Below, piece by piece: positions 1 to 8,467 of a stretch of 64,000 bases of DNA. The notes under the pieces are model-generated. The model searched no databases, was not told where the DNA came from, and worked only from the letters and a program-made list of their open reading frames with translations. The stretch's first letter is position 1. Each line of letters starts with the position of its first letter. Source of the stretch: Alteraurantiacibacter buctensis. GTDB taxonomy: Bacteria; Pseudomonadota; Alphaproteobacteria; Sphingomonadales; Sphingomonadaceae. The stretch covers positions 657 through 64,656 of the forward strand of contig NZ_WTYV01000002.1 in NCBI RefSeq assembly GCF_009827655.1, written 5' to 3'. The position numbers and the translations under genes were made by a program.

Positions 1-209
1 CTGACCACGTCTTCCTCGCGCAGCAGGGCCAGATGCTGTGATACCGAGCTCTGCGACAGGCCGGAAAGTTCGACCAGCTCGTTCACGGAAACCTCGCCTT
101 CGTCCATGCGGCACAGCATCAGCAGGCGCTCGGGGTGGCTCATCAGCTTGAGTCGCCCTGACATGATCGTGGCGTTCGTCTTCAGTTCGGAGCGGTCGGT
201 CGGCTTCAT
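1..209 (-). CDS. ArsR-family repressor, BigR/SqrR-like (partial, C-terminus beyond window edge)
   Basis: Only the first 69 residues are inside the window. They form the winged-helix start of an ArsR repressor: the helix around SHPERLLMLC, then the recognition segment LSQSSVSQHLALLRE. Cys33 lies where BigR/SqrR-type persulfide sensors carry the first of two dithiol cysteines; the second would be about 65 residues on, outside the window. The ATG at 209 overlaps the stop of the RND gene (ATGA), so the repressor is the last cistron of the rhodanese-adaptor-RND operon and is probably autoregulated. Inference: it senses persulfide and binds the CTAATATTAG palindromes found in this island. A metal-sensing ArsR is the alternative and cannot be excluded from the half that is visible. 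Confidence 0.8.
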   Translation of the reverse strand, partial: MKPTDRSELKTNATIMSGRLKLMSHPERLLMLCRMDEGEVSVNELVELSGLSQSSVSQHLALLREEDVV

Positions 210-3200
210 GGGGTAATCTCGGTAAGCGGCACCCCGTCATCGCGCAAGACAATGTAGATGGCGGGGATCACCAGCACCGTCAGCAGGGTCGATGAGGCGA
301 GGCCGAACAGCAAGGATATGGCCAGCCCCTGGAAGATCGGATCGGTCAGGATCACCGCTGCCCCGATCATGGCCGCCGCTGCCGTCAGCACGATTGGCTT
401 GAAACGGATCTGGCCCGCCTCGATCAGCGTCTGGCGCAGGCTCTTTTCGGGGCTGCGGGTATGGCGGATGAAATCGACCAGCAGGATCGAATTGCGCACG
501 ATGATCCCGGCCAGCGCGATGAAGCCGATCATGCTGGTGGCGGTGAAGGGGGCGGCAAACAGCATGTGGCCCAGCACGATGCCCACCAGCGTCAGCGGGA
601 TCGGGGTCAGGATCACCAGCGGAATGGTGAAGCTGCGGAACTGGCCCACCACCAGCACATAGATGCCCAGCAACGCGACCATGAAAGCTCCGCCCATGTC
701 GCGGAAGGTGACCCAGGTAATCTCCCATTCTCCATCCCACAGTAGGCTGGCGTGGCTTTCGTCAGACGGCTGACCGTTCAGCAGCACTTCCGGCTTTTCC
801 AGGCCGGCGGCTGACCAGTCGAAGCTGTCGATGGCATCGGCCACTTCCAGCATGCCGTAGATCGGCGCTTCGTAGCGTCCGGCCAGCTCGGCCGTGACCA
901 TGGTGGCCCCGCGCCCGTCGCGGCGGAAGATCGCCGGGCTGCCCGGCTCCATCCGCGCCTCGACCAGTTCGCCCAGCGCGATCAGCTGGCCGGTGGGAGT
1001 GGCGGCCACGGGGGTGGCGGCAAGGGCGGCGGACCACTGGCGCTGCGACTGGTCCATGCCGATGGTGATCGGCAGGGGATCGCGCTCGCCCTCGCGGCTG
1101 GCATAGCCGACGACCTGGGTGCCCATCAGCGCGCCGATGGAATCGAACAGTTGGCGTTCGGACAGGCCATAGTGGTCGAGCTTTGCCCGGTCGGGCACCA
1201 GCCGCAGGGTGGGGCGCGGCTGGCCGAAGCTGTTGTCGACATCGACGATGTAGGGCACCGCGCGGAACAGGGCTTCCACCTGGGTTGCCGTGGCGCGGCG
1301 GGTGGCCTCGTCCGGGCCGTAAATCTCGGCCAGCAACGTGGCCAGCACCGGCGGCCCGGGCGGAGTTTCCACCACCTTGATCGAGGCGCCCTGCGGCAGG
1401 TCCAGCGCGGCCAGCCGCTGGCGCAGGTCCACGGCGATCTGGTGGCTGGAACGGTCGCGGTCGCCCTTGGGCAGCAGGGTCACCATCAGGTCACCCATTT
1501 CCGGCTGGCTGCGCAGGAAATAGTGCCGCACCAGCCCGTTGAAATTGAACGGGGCCGAAGTGCCGGCATAGGCTTCCATCGCCACCACTTCCGGCACGGC
1601 GCGCACCACGGCGGCGGCCTGTTCCAGGACGCGCCCCGTCTCCTCCAGGGTGGTGCCTTCGGGCAGGTCGGCCACCAGTTGCACTTCGCTCTTGTTGTCG
1701 AACGGCAGCAGCTTCACCGTCACCGCCTTGAAGTAGAACATCGAGCAGGCCAGCACGGTGGCAATGCCCACCGCGATCAGGAACTTGCGGGCCGAACCCC
1801 TGGTAGCAATCACCTTGCCGGCCCAGCGGGCATAGACCGCGCCCAGCTTGCCGCCGTGGGCATCGTGCCCGCCATCGTGGTCAAGCGCCTTGCGGGCAAA
1901 GCGGATCATCAGCCACGGCGCGATGATAACGGCCACAAAGAAGCTGAAAACCATGGCTGCGCTGGCGTTGATCGGGATCGGCGCCATGTAGGGGCCCATC
2001 AGGCCGGACACGAACAGCATCGGCAGCAGGGCGGCGACCACGGTGAGGGTGGCGATGATCGTGGGATTGCCCACCTCCGCCACGGCCTCGATCGCGGCCT
2101 GCATGCGGTCGCGCCCGTCGCGCATGGCCCAGTGGCGAGCGATGTTTTCGATCATCACGATGGCATCGTCCACCAGGATGCCGATGGAGAAGATGAGGGC
2201 AAACAGGCTGACGCGGTTGATGGTGAAGCCCAGCACCTTGCTGGCAAACATGGTCAGCATGATCGTGGTGGGAATGACGATGGCGGTCACCCCGGCCTCG
2301 CGCCAACCGATGGCAAAGCCGATCAGGACCACGATGGAAATGGTGGCCAGTGCCAGATGGAAGATCAGCTCGTTGGCTTTCTCGTTCGCCGTCTCGCCAT
2401 AGTTGCGGGTGACGGATACCTCCACGCCCGCGGGGATCAGGCTGCCTTCCAGCGCCTCGACCCGATCAACGATTGCTTCGGATACGGTGACCGCATTGGC
2501 GCCGGCGCGCTTGGCCACAGCCAGGCTGACGGCGGGGGCCATGTGCCATTGCCCGTCAGCATCCTTCGCCCAGCGCCAGGACCGTGCCTGGTCCTGCGTG
2601 GCGGCCTGTTCCACCCGTGCCACATCGGCCAGCAGGACCGGCGCGCCAGTGGCGGAGCGGACGGTGAGGGCGGCCAGTTCCTGGGCATCCGACAGGCTCT
2701 GCCCGGCAACCACCAGCGCCGCCTGCCCGTCTTCGCGCACGGTGCCTGCGGGGAAGGCGCGGTTGGCCTGCGTTACGGCATCGATCAGGTTGCCCAGCGG
2801 CACCCGGTGTACCGCGAGAAGGGCGGGATCGGGCACCACGCGCAGCGCCATGGCCTGCCCGCCGGTGAGGAAGGTGAGGCCGACATCGTTCACCTTGGCG
2901 ACCTCGGTCCTGAGGTCAGCGGCTATGTCGGCCAGAGCCTGGTCGGTCCATTCCCCCGCCGCACCGGGCCGGGGGGTGAGCGTGAGCACCACGATCGGTA
3001 CATCGCTGATCCCGCGCACGGTGACTTGCGGGAAAGGAATGCCGGCGGGGATGCGATGCTTGTTGGCCTCGATCTTCTCGCCGATGCGGATCGCCGCGTC
3101 TTCCGGATCGCTGCCCACCAGGAAGCGGGCGGTGACCATCACGCCGTTGTCCTGCGCCTGGGTATAGGTGTGTTCCACCCCGTCCACGCTGCGCACGATG

Positions 3201-3433
3201 GTCTCCAGCGGCTTGGCGACAAGCTCGGTGGCATCGGCGGCGGAGAGGCCGGGGGCCTGCACCATGATATCGACCATGGGCACGCTGATCTGCGGCTCTT
3301 CCTCGCGCGGGATGGTGATGGTGGCGATGAGGCCGACGATGATCGCCGCCAGCAGCATCAGCGGCGTCAGCGGCGAGCGGATGGTGGCCCGCGTCAGCTT
3401 GCCGGAGATGCCCAACTCCACGGCCGAGGTCAT
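206..3433 (-). CDS. RND efflux permease (AcrB/HAE1-like)
   Basis: A 1075-residue inner-membrane proton-driven exporter of the ACR_tran family, of normal length. TM1 is near residues 20-45, followed by the large periplasmic loop, a TM2-6 block near 355-520, a second loop, and a closing TM block near 900-1065. The TM4 segment IGILVDDAIVMIEN carries the adjacent aspartates (D422, D423) of the proton relay seen in drug-type RNDs rather than the heavy-metal subfamily. The start overlaps the adaptor stop by 4 nt, so translation is probably coupled. Substrate is unknown. The setting among sulfide-oxidation genes suggests export of a reactive sulfur species or a thiol conjugate, but that is inference only. 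Confidence 0.93.
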   Translation of the reverse strand: MTSAVELGISGKLTRATIRSPLTPLMLLAAIIVGLIATITIPREEEPQISVPMVDIMVQAPGLSAADATELVAKPLETIVRSVDGVEHTYTQAQDNGVMVTARFLVGSDPEDAAIRIGEKIEANKHRIPAGIPFPQVTVRGISDVPIVVLTLTPRPGAAGEWTDQALADIAADLRTEVAKVNDVGLTFLTGGQAMALRVVPDPALLAVHRVPLGNLIDAVTQANRAFPAGTVREDGQAALVVAGQSLSDAQELAALTVRSATGAPVLLADVARVEQAATQDQARSWRWAKDADGQWHMAPAVSLAVAKRAGANAVTVSEAIVDRVEALEGSLIPAGVEVSVTRNYGETANEKANELIFHLALATISIVVLIGFAIGWREAGVTAIVIPTTIMLTMFASKVLGFTINRVSLFALIFSIGILVDDAIVMIENIARHWAMRDGRDRMQAAIEAVAEVGNPTIIATLTVVAALLPMLFVSGLMGPYMAPIPINASAAMVFSFFVAVIIAPWLMIRFARKALDHDGGHDAHGGKLGAVYARWAGKVIATRGSARKFLIAVGIATVLACSMFYFKAVTVKLLPFDNKSEVQLVADLPEGTTLEETGRVLEQAAAVVRAVPEVVAMEAYAGTSAPFNFNGLVRHYFLRSQPEMGDLMVTLLPKGDRDRSSHQIAVDLRQRLAALDLPQGASIKVVETPPGPPVLATLLAEIYGPDEATRRATATQVEALFRAVPYIVDVDNSFGQPRPTLRLVPDRAKLDHYGLSERQLFDSIGALMGTQVVGYASREGERDPLPITIGMDQSQRQWSAALAATPVAATPTGQLIALGELVEARMEPGSPAIFRRDGRGATMVTAELAGRYEAPIYGMLEVADAIDSFDWSAAGLEKPEVLLNGQPSDESHASLLWDGEWEITWVTFRDMGGAFMVALLGIYVLVVGQFRSFTIPLVILTPIPLTLVGIVLGHMLFAAPFTATSMIGFIALAGIIVRNSILLVDFIRHTRSPEKSLRQTLIEAGQIRFKPIVLTAAAAMIGAAVILTDPIFQGLAISLLFGLASSTLLTVLVIPAIYIVLRDDGVPLTEITP

Positions 3434-4449
3434 TGCCGGCCCACCAGCGTATCGCCGGCACGCACGCCCGAGAGGATTTCGATTTTGCCCGCTTCGCCCG
3501 AAGGCGCGGTCTGCACTGGCACCTCGCTGGCGGCTCCGTCGGCCCCCAGCACGGTCACGTAATCGGCCCCGTAACGGGTGGTGACATAGGCTTCGGGCAC
3601 CAGAAGGGCAGGGCGGTTGCCGGTTTCCACCAGCGCCGCCACGCGCCGCCCGATCAGCCGGCCATCAAGCCCGGCGACTTCCACGTCGGCCGTTACCTGG
3701 CCAGCCGTGACAGCAGGATAGAGCCGCGTGACGGTGCCGCTCACTTCGCTTTCGCCGATGGTGGCCCTGACGCGGGAGCCTGCCCGGACCTTGTCGGCCA
3801 GGCTTTCGGGCATTTCCAGCCGCAGGATCACCGGCCCCGCCGTGATTACGGCGATTGCCATGCCGGGAGCAACCGGCGCTCCGGCTGGCACATCGGCCCG
3901 CAGCACGCGACCACTGGTGGGCGCCAGGAGGGCTCCCTGACCGGCCACGGCACTGACTGCGTCCTGCTGCGCCCGGGCGGCGCGGACCTGCGCATTGGCC
4001 GCACTTGCGGCAGCGCGGGCCTGTTCCAGCCGGGCATCGGCATAGACGCCGTTGTCGTGCAGGAAGCGCACCCGCTCCAGTTCTGACCGGGCCTGCGCCG
4101 CCTGGGCCTCTGCCGCTGCCGCCTGCGCGCCGTAAGCGCCCGCCTGGTAGCCAAGCTGCGAATCGACGATGCGGCCGATTACCTGCCCGCGCGCCACGGT
4201 ATCGCCCTCGCGTACGGTCAGGCTGGTGAGGATGCCGGGGATGCGCGCCAGCACCTGCGCCTGGTCAACCGTGGCCACTTCCGCGCTGACCGCCTGCCAA
4301 TCGGCGGCCTGGCTGGCCTGCAAGACCATGCGCGGTCCAGCGGGGGCGGCGGGGGCGGCGGGTTCTTCCGCCGCTTCGCCGCACGCCGCCAACGCCAATG
4401 GTGCCAGCCCCACAAGTGCCAGAGCCAGAATTGATGCCCGCATGGTCAA
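3430..4449 (-). CDS. RND periplasmic adaptor (HlyD/MFP family), lipoprotein
   Basis: A 339-residue membrane fusion protein joining the RND pump to an outer-membrane channel. The N-terminus is a lipoprotein signal with lipobox LALAAC (Cys about 23), followed by an Ala/Pro-rich linker. The barrel-sandwich half-motif (VREGDTVARGQVIGRI), an Ala/Gln-rich alpha-hairpin near residues 100-165, and a beta-barrel near 200-280 follow in the expected order. The gene lies 21 nt downstream of the rhodanese gene and overlaps the RND gene by 4 nt. The hairpin is short compared with AcrA. A TolC-like partner sits across the divergent promoter at 6421. Confidence 0.92.
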   Translation of the reverse strand: MTMRASILALALVGLAPLALAACGEAAEEPAAPAAPAGPRMVLQASQAADWQAVSAEVATVDQAQVLARIPGILTSLTVREGDTVARGQVIGRIVDSQLGYQAGAYGAQAAAAEAQAAQARSELERVRFLHDNGVYADARLEQARAAASAANAQVRAARAQQDAVSAVAGQGALLAPTSGRVLRADVPAGAPVAPGMAIAVITAGPVILRLEMPESLADKVRAGSRVRATIGESEVSGTVTRLYPAVTAGQVTADVEVAGLDGRLIGRRVAALVETGNRPALLVPEAYVTTRYGADYVTVLGADGAASEVPVQTAPSGEAGKIEILSGVRAGDTLVGRQ

Positions 4450-4470
4450 TCTCCCCCCCTTTGTGCAGGA

Positions 4471-4803
4471 TCAGCGTTCCACCGGCAGGCCGGCATCGGC
4501 CCAGGCCTTGAAGCCGCCGGCCAGGTGCGTGTCGATGGCGGCCTGGGCAACGGCGCACTGGTCCAGCGCCATGCCGCTGCGCTTGCCGCCGAGGCAGTTG
4601 AGTACAACCAGCCGATCGCCTGGATGGGGCACGGCGGCCGGATCAAAGCCGGACAGTGGCAGGTTCACCGCACCAGGCACGTGGCCATCGGCGAACTCGT
4701 CGGGTTCGCGCACGTCAACCACCAGCGCGCGGCCTTCCTTCAGCAGGGCAGCAAGCTGATCGGCATCAATTTCACGGTGCGCCTTTTTCCCTAGACCGAA
4801 CAT
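4471..4803 (-). CDS. single-domain rhodanese-like sulfurtransferase
   Basis: 110 residues forming one rhodanese domain. The catalytic loop CLGGKRS has Cys70 as the persulfide-carrying residue, and the CH2A-like segment VVDVREPDEFADGHVPGA is clear. There is no signal peptide, so it should be cytoplasmic. Such small rhodaneses shuttle sulfane sulfur between SQR or persulfide dioxygenase and acceptors. It is the first cistron of the leftward operon and faces the SQR-like gene across a shared promoter with the palindrome at 4847, which fits coregulation by a BigR-type repressor. Confidence 0.93.
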   Translation of the reverse strand: MFGLGKKAHREIDADQLAALLKEGRALVVDVREPDEFADGHVPGAVNLPLSGFDPAAVPHPGDRLVVLNCLGGKRSGMALDQCAVAQAAIDTHLAGGFKAWADAGLPVER

Positions 4804-4922
4804 CGCAAGCTCCTTTTCGATTTTCTATTGACCATATGACATACATCTAATATTAGTCAACTATAATTCAAAGGGTGGTCGAGTGGTTGCCCTGCCGGAC
4901 TGGCTCGCAGCGGGAGAGAGAC
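4804..4922. promoter_or_regulatory. divergent promoter with putative ArsR/BigR operator
   Basis: A 119-bp AT-rich gap between the rhodanese (leftward) and SQR-like (rightward) genes, strikingly AT-rich against the GC-rich surroundings. It contains the perfect 10-bp palindrome CTAATATTAG at 4847-4856. The identical 10-mer recurs upstream of the persulfide dioxygenase gene (9412-9421), and a degenerate copy lies upstream of cydA. The position between two divergent sulfur genes fits one repressor silencing both directions. Assignment to the ArsR protein at the left edge is inference. Confidence 0.6.
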
Positions 4923-6203
4923 ATGTCATTGCCCCAGATCATAATCGTCGGCGCAGGACTGGGCGGCACCATCGCCGCCTACGAGATTCGCGATGCCGTG
5001 AAGGGCCGCGCTGCGGTGACCGTGATCAACGACCAGGACGATTACTGGTTTGTCCCCAGCAACCCCTGGGTGGCGGTACGCTGGCGCGAGCCGGAGGCGA
5101 TCAAGGTCCACCTGCCGCCGATCATGGAAAGGAAGGGCATCGGCTTTACCTCCGTCGGCGCAAAACGGGTCCATCCCACGGAAAACCGGGTGGAGTTGAA
5201 CGACGGCACATCGCGCCATTACGACTATCTGGTGATCGCCACCGGGCCGGACCTGGCATTTGACGAGATCGAAGGGCTGGGGCCGCAGGGTTTCACCCAG
5301 TCGGTCTGCCAGACGGGCCACGCCGCCGCTGCCGCGACCGCGTTTGACGCGTTCTGCGAAGACCCCAAGCCGATCATCGTCGGGGCGGCACAGGGGGCAA
5401 GCTGCTATGGCCCGGCCTACGAATTCGCCCTGATCCTGGACACCGAGTTGAAGCGCCGCAAGATCCGCGACAAGGTGCCGATGACCTTCGTCACCGCCGA
5501 ACCCTACATCGGCCACCTGGGCCTGGACGGGGTGGGCGATACCAAGGGCCTGCTGGAAAGCGAAATGCGCGACCGGCACATCAAGTGGATCACCAATGCC
5601 CGCATCAGCAAGGTCGAGGATGGCCTGATGCACGTGGAGGAAGTTGCCGAGGACGGCAGCGTGGCGAAGACGCATGACCTGCCATTCGGCTTCTCGATGA
5701 TCCTGCCCGCCTTCCGCGGCGTGCCGGCAGTCCACGGGATCGAGGGGCTGACCAACCCGCGCGGCTTCATCCTCGCCGACAAGCACCAGCGCAACCCCAA
5801 TTTCCGCAACATCTATTCACTGGGCGTCTGCGTGGCGATCCCGCCAGTGGGGCCGACCCCCGTGCCGGTGGGCGTGCCCAAGACCGGCTTCATGATCGAA
5901 AGCATGGTCACCGCCATCGCCGCCAACCTATCGCTGGAGCTGGACGGCAGGGAACCGGTGGAAGAGGCCACCTGGAACGCGGTGTGCCTGGCAGACTTCG
6001 GCGATGGCGGCGTGGCCTTTGTGGCCCAGCCGCAGATCCCGCCGCGCAACCTCAACTGGTCGAGCAGCGGCAAGTGGGTCCACCTGGCCAAGGTGGGCTT
6101 CGAGAAATACTTCCTGCACAAGGTCCGCCGCGGGACCAGCGAGCCGTTTTATGAAAAGCTGGCGATGCACGCGCTGGGCATTCGCAAGCTGCGCTTCAAA
6201 TAG
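4923..6203 (+). CDS. sulfide:quinone oxidoreductase-like FAD protein
   Basis: 426 residues from ATG 4923, preceded by GGGAGAGAGA; the frame is open 48 nt further upstream, but that part lacks homology and lies in the promoter. The N-terminal FAD motif is IIIVGAGLGG (residues 6-15). Three cysteines stand out: C129, C161 (in QGASCYGPAYEF) and C303 (in SLGVCVAIPPVG). The 32-residue spacing of the first two matches the catalytic pair of known SQRs (C127/C159 in Rhodobacter capsulatus numbering, from memory). The enzyme should oxidise sulfide to polysulfide or persulfide and reduce membrane quinone, feeding the bd oxidase encoded nearby. The C-terminal basic/aromatic segment near 395-426 could be the membrane anchor. 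Confidence 0.87.
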   Translation: MSLPQIIIVGAGLGGTIAAYEIRDAVKGRAAVTVINDQDDYWFVPSNPWVAVRWREPEAIKVHLPPIMERKGIGFTSVGAKRVHPTENRVELNDGTSRHYDYLVIATGPDLAFDEIEGLGPQGFTQSVCQTGHAAAAATAFDAFCEDPKPIIVGAAQGASCYGPAYEFALILDTELKRRKIRDKVPMTFVTAEPYIGHLGLDGVGDTKGLLESEMRDRHIKWITNARISKVEDGLMHVEEVAEDGSVAKTHDLPFGFSMILPAFRGVPAVHGIEGLTNPRGFILADKHQRNPNFRNIYSLGVCVAIPPVGPTPVPVGVPKTGFMIESMVTAIAANLSLELDGREPVEEATWNAVCLADFGDGGVAFVAQPQIPPRNLNWSSSGKWVHLAKVGFEKYFLHKVRRGTSEPFYEKLAMHALGIRKLRFK

Positions 6204-6214
6204 GGAGATGATCG

Positions 6215-6418
6215 ATGACGCTTGACCGCGCCGTGATGCGCTTTGCCGGCCTTGTGGTGCTGCTCAGCGCCATTCTGGCCTGGTTCGTCCACCCTTACTG
6301 GCTGGGCCTCACCGCCTTTGCCGGGCTTAACCTGCTGCAGGCCAGCTTCACCGGGTTCTGCCCTGCAGCGACCGTGTTCAAGCGCCTGGGCGTGAGGAAG
6401 GGCGAGGTCTTCCGCTGA
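6215..6418 (+). CDS. small YgaP-like inner-membrane protein (DUF2892)
   Basis: 67 residues with two hydrophobic helices (about 8-27 and 30-46) and the conserved segment FCPAATVFKRLG of the DUF2892/YgaP transmembrane family. In YgaP this domain is fused to a rhodanese; here the rhodanese is a separate gene at 4471, so the two may work together. It starts 11 nt after the SQR-like gene behind GGGAG and ends 2 nt before the outer-membrane channel gene, in one operon. Confidence 0.85.
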   Translation: MTLDRAVMRFAGLVVLLSAILAWFVHPYWLGLTAFAGLNLLQASFTGFCPAATVFKRLGVRKGEVFR

Positions 6419-6420
6419 GC

Positions 6421-7683
6421 ATGCGCCGCCTACCCGCCTTGCTGCTTGCCGCTTCCTGCGCCGTCGCTGCCCCCCCGGCGGCGGCGCAGGATCTTGAAAC
6501 CGCCATCGCCGCTGCCCTAGCCCATTCCCCTGTGCTCGACGAAGCGGATGCGGGTGCGGCAGCGGCAGCGGCCCGCTTGCGCCAGGCGCAGGCCGAGCGC
6601 AATCCGCTGCTGCGCGTGGAGGGCTCGGCCGGGTTGGGGCGGATCGACAACCGCGGTTTCTTCGGCATTGCCGCCGATGATGTGACCCCGCTCTCGGTCC
6701 AGGCCCTGGCGGAAATGCCGCTGTTCACCGGCGGCCGGTTGTCCAGCGCGCTGGCGCAGGCGGGTGCCGGGCGCGATGCTGCGCGCTATGGGCAGGACCA
6801 GGCCCGCCTGGAGGTGGCCGTTGCCGCCGTGGGCGCCTATGCCGAAGTGCGGACTTCTCGCCGGCTGGTGGGTAGCTTCAGGCAACTGGTCGTGGCCCTG
6901 GCCGAGACCGAACGGCAGGCCGGGCTGCGGTTCGAGGCTGGCGAAATCGCCAGCAGCGACCTGGCCCAGGCCCGCGCGCGCCGCGCAGAGGCCGAAGCCG
7001 GCCTGGCGCAGGTGCAGGGCCGCCTGGCCTCGGCCGAAGCGGCTTTCGAGCGCCTGACCGGCGAGGCGCCGGGAAGCCTTGAACCGCCCGCCGCTCTGCC
7101 TTCCCTGCCCGCCTCGCTGGGCGAAGCGCTGGAACTCGCCCGCGCGACCAACCCCATGCTGTTGCAGGCCCAGGCAGGGACGCGGGCGGCAGAGGCCGGC
7201 GTGGCCGCCGCCAGGGCCGAGGGCATGCCGCAGCTTGGCGTGTTTACCGAAGCCAGCCACGTGGCCGACCAGTTCTTTCCCGGCTACCGCGCCAACAGCG
7301 TGTCGGCCGGCGTACGCGGCCGCTGGACCCTGTTCAGTGGCGGACGGACCGGCGCGGCCGTGGCCGTTTCGCAGGCCGAAGCCGATGCCGCCGATGCCCG
7401 CCTGCAACAGGCACGCCTGGCGGTCGATGGCGCGGTGATCGATGCCTGGCAGGCGATGACCGCCGCCGGGCGCATGGTCGAGGCTTCGCGCCTTGGGCAA
7501 GCTGCGGCAGCCGAGGCGCTGCGCGGTCGCCGGCTGGAGGCGCAAGTGGGAGCCGTGCCGACGTTGGCCGTGCTCGATGCCGAACGCGAGGCGATGGCGG
7601 CCGAAGCGGCGCTGGCCGAAGCGGAAGGATTGCATCTTGTGGCCGCCTGGCGGCTGCGGGCGCTGACCGGGGCGATCGACTAG
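6421..7683 (+). CDS. TolC-family outer-membrane efflux channel
   Basis: 420 residues with a cleavable signal peptide (cleavage near AAAQ, about residue 23) and the two Ala/Gln/Glu-rich OEP repeats of TolC-type channels (about 25-210 and 225-415). The conserved segment RWTLFSGGRT near 300 matches the second OEP repeat. It starts 2 nt after the DUF2892 gene. It probably completes the tripartite pump with the RND and adaptor encoded divergently. Its stop TAG overlaps the stop TAG of the convergent TauE gene (7680-7683). Confidence 0.92.
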   Translation: MRRLPALLLAASCAVAAPPAAAQDLETAIAAALAHSPVLDEADAGAAAAAARLRQAQAERNPLLRVEGSAGLGRIDNRGFFGIAADDVTPLSVQALAEMPLFTGGRLSSALAQAGAGRDAARYGQDQARLEVAVAAVGAYAEVRTSRRLVGSFRQLVVALAETERQAGLRFEAGEIASSDLAQARARRAEAEAGLAQVQGRLASAEAAFERLTGEAPGSLEPPAALPSLPASLGEALELARATNPMLLQAQAGTRAAEAGVAAARAEGMPQLGVFTEASHVADQFFPGYRANSVSAGVRGRWTLFSGGRTGAAVAVSQAEADAADARLQQARLAVDGAVIDAWQAMTAAGRMVEASRLGQAAAAEALRGRRLEAQVGAVPTLAVLDAEREAMAAEAALAEAEGLHLVAAWRLRALTGAID

Positions 7684-8462
7684 AGCGCCGCCACGCCCTG
7701 CCAGATCATGTAGCCGGCCACCACGAAGATCAGCAGCGCGAAGACCGTGTTGAGCAGCCCCTTGCGCGCGGCCAGCTTCTGCGAAGCGCGTGTGCCCACC
7801 AAGCCGCCGATCACGCCGCCGCCGATGAAAGCTGCGGCCAGTCCCCAGTCAACCAGCCCGGACCAGGCATAGTTGAGCGCTGCGGCCAGCCCGAAGGCGG
7901 TGACTGCAACCAGTGACGAGCCGACAGCGTTGCGCATCGGCATGGTGGTGGATGCCATCAGCGCGGGCACGATCAGGAACCCGCCGCCAATGCCGAAGAA
8001 TCCGCTGAACAGGCCAGTGGCAAGGCCGAAGCCGATCACCTTGGGCGCGTTCTCGCGGTGGCACTGCACGTCCGGATTGCCCGGATCGCCGCGACCGCGC
8101 AGCATCAGCACGCCCACTGCCAGCATCAGCACGGCGAACAGCAGCAGCAGGTGCTGGCCATTCATGGCCTTGCCAAGCGTCGATCCGCCAAAGGCGCCCA
8201 GCACGCCGGCGGCCGCGAACATCGCGGCACAGCGCCATTTCACCGTGCCGGCGCGGGCGTGTGGCAGAAGATTGGCCCCGGCATTGGCGGCCACGGCCAG
8301 CGCGCTGGTGCCGATGGCGATGTGCGGCACGGGCACGCCAACCAGATAGACCATCAGCGGTACGGCCAGGATCGACCCGCCGCCGCCGACCAGGCCCAGG
8401 GTAAAGCCTACGAAGCTGCCGGACAGCGCGCCGAGGGCATACTGGAGCGTGCTCAGGTCCAC
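7680..8462 (-). CDS. TauE/SafE-family membrane exporter
   Basis: 260 residues, eight hydrophobic segments, with the family signature GFTLGLVGGGGSILAVPLMV at the N-terminus and its internal repeat GFFGIGGGFLIVPAL near 160. The family exports sulfite, sulfoacetate or other sulfur anions. The start is GTG at 8462, 5 nt after the persulfide dioxygenase stop, so the two are cotranscribed. Sulfite is the product of persulfide dioxygenase, so efflux of sulfite is the natural reading. Confidence 0.9.
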   Translation of the reverse strand: MDLSTLQYALGALSGSFVGFTLGLVGGGGSILAVPLMVYLVGVPVPHIAIGTSALAVAANAGANLLPHARAGTVKWRCAAMFAAAGVLGAFGGSTLGKAMNGQHLLLLFAVLMLAVGVLMLRGRGDPGNPDVQCHRENAPKVIGFGLATGLFSGFFGIGGGFLIVPALMASTTMPMRNAVGSSLVAVTAFGLAAALNYAWSGLVDWGLAAAFIGGGVIGGLVGTRASQKLAARKGLLNTVFALLIFVVAGYMIWQGVAAL

Positions 8463-8467
8463 GGCCG

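Noticed and set aside
1151..3562. Very long open frame on the + strand opposite the RND gene (and similar ones opposite 16288-19983 and 41111-44059)
   Set aside because: The translations are His/Gly/Arg/Gln-rich without domains and mirror the codon bias of the real genes on the other strand; high GC removes stop codons in shadow frames.
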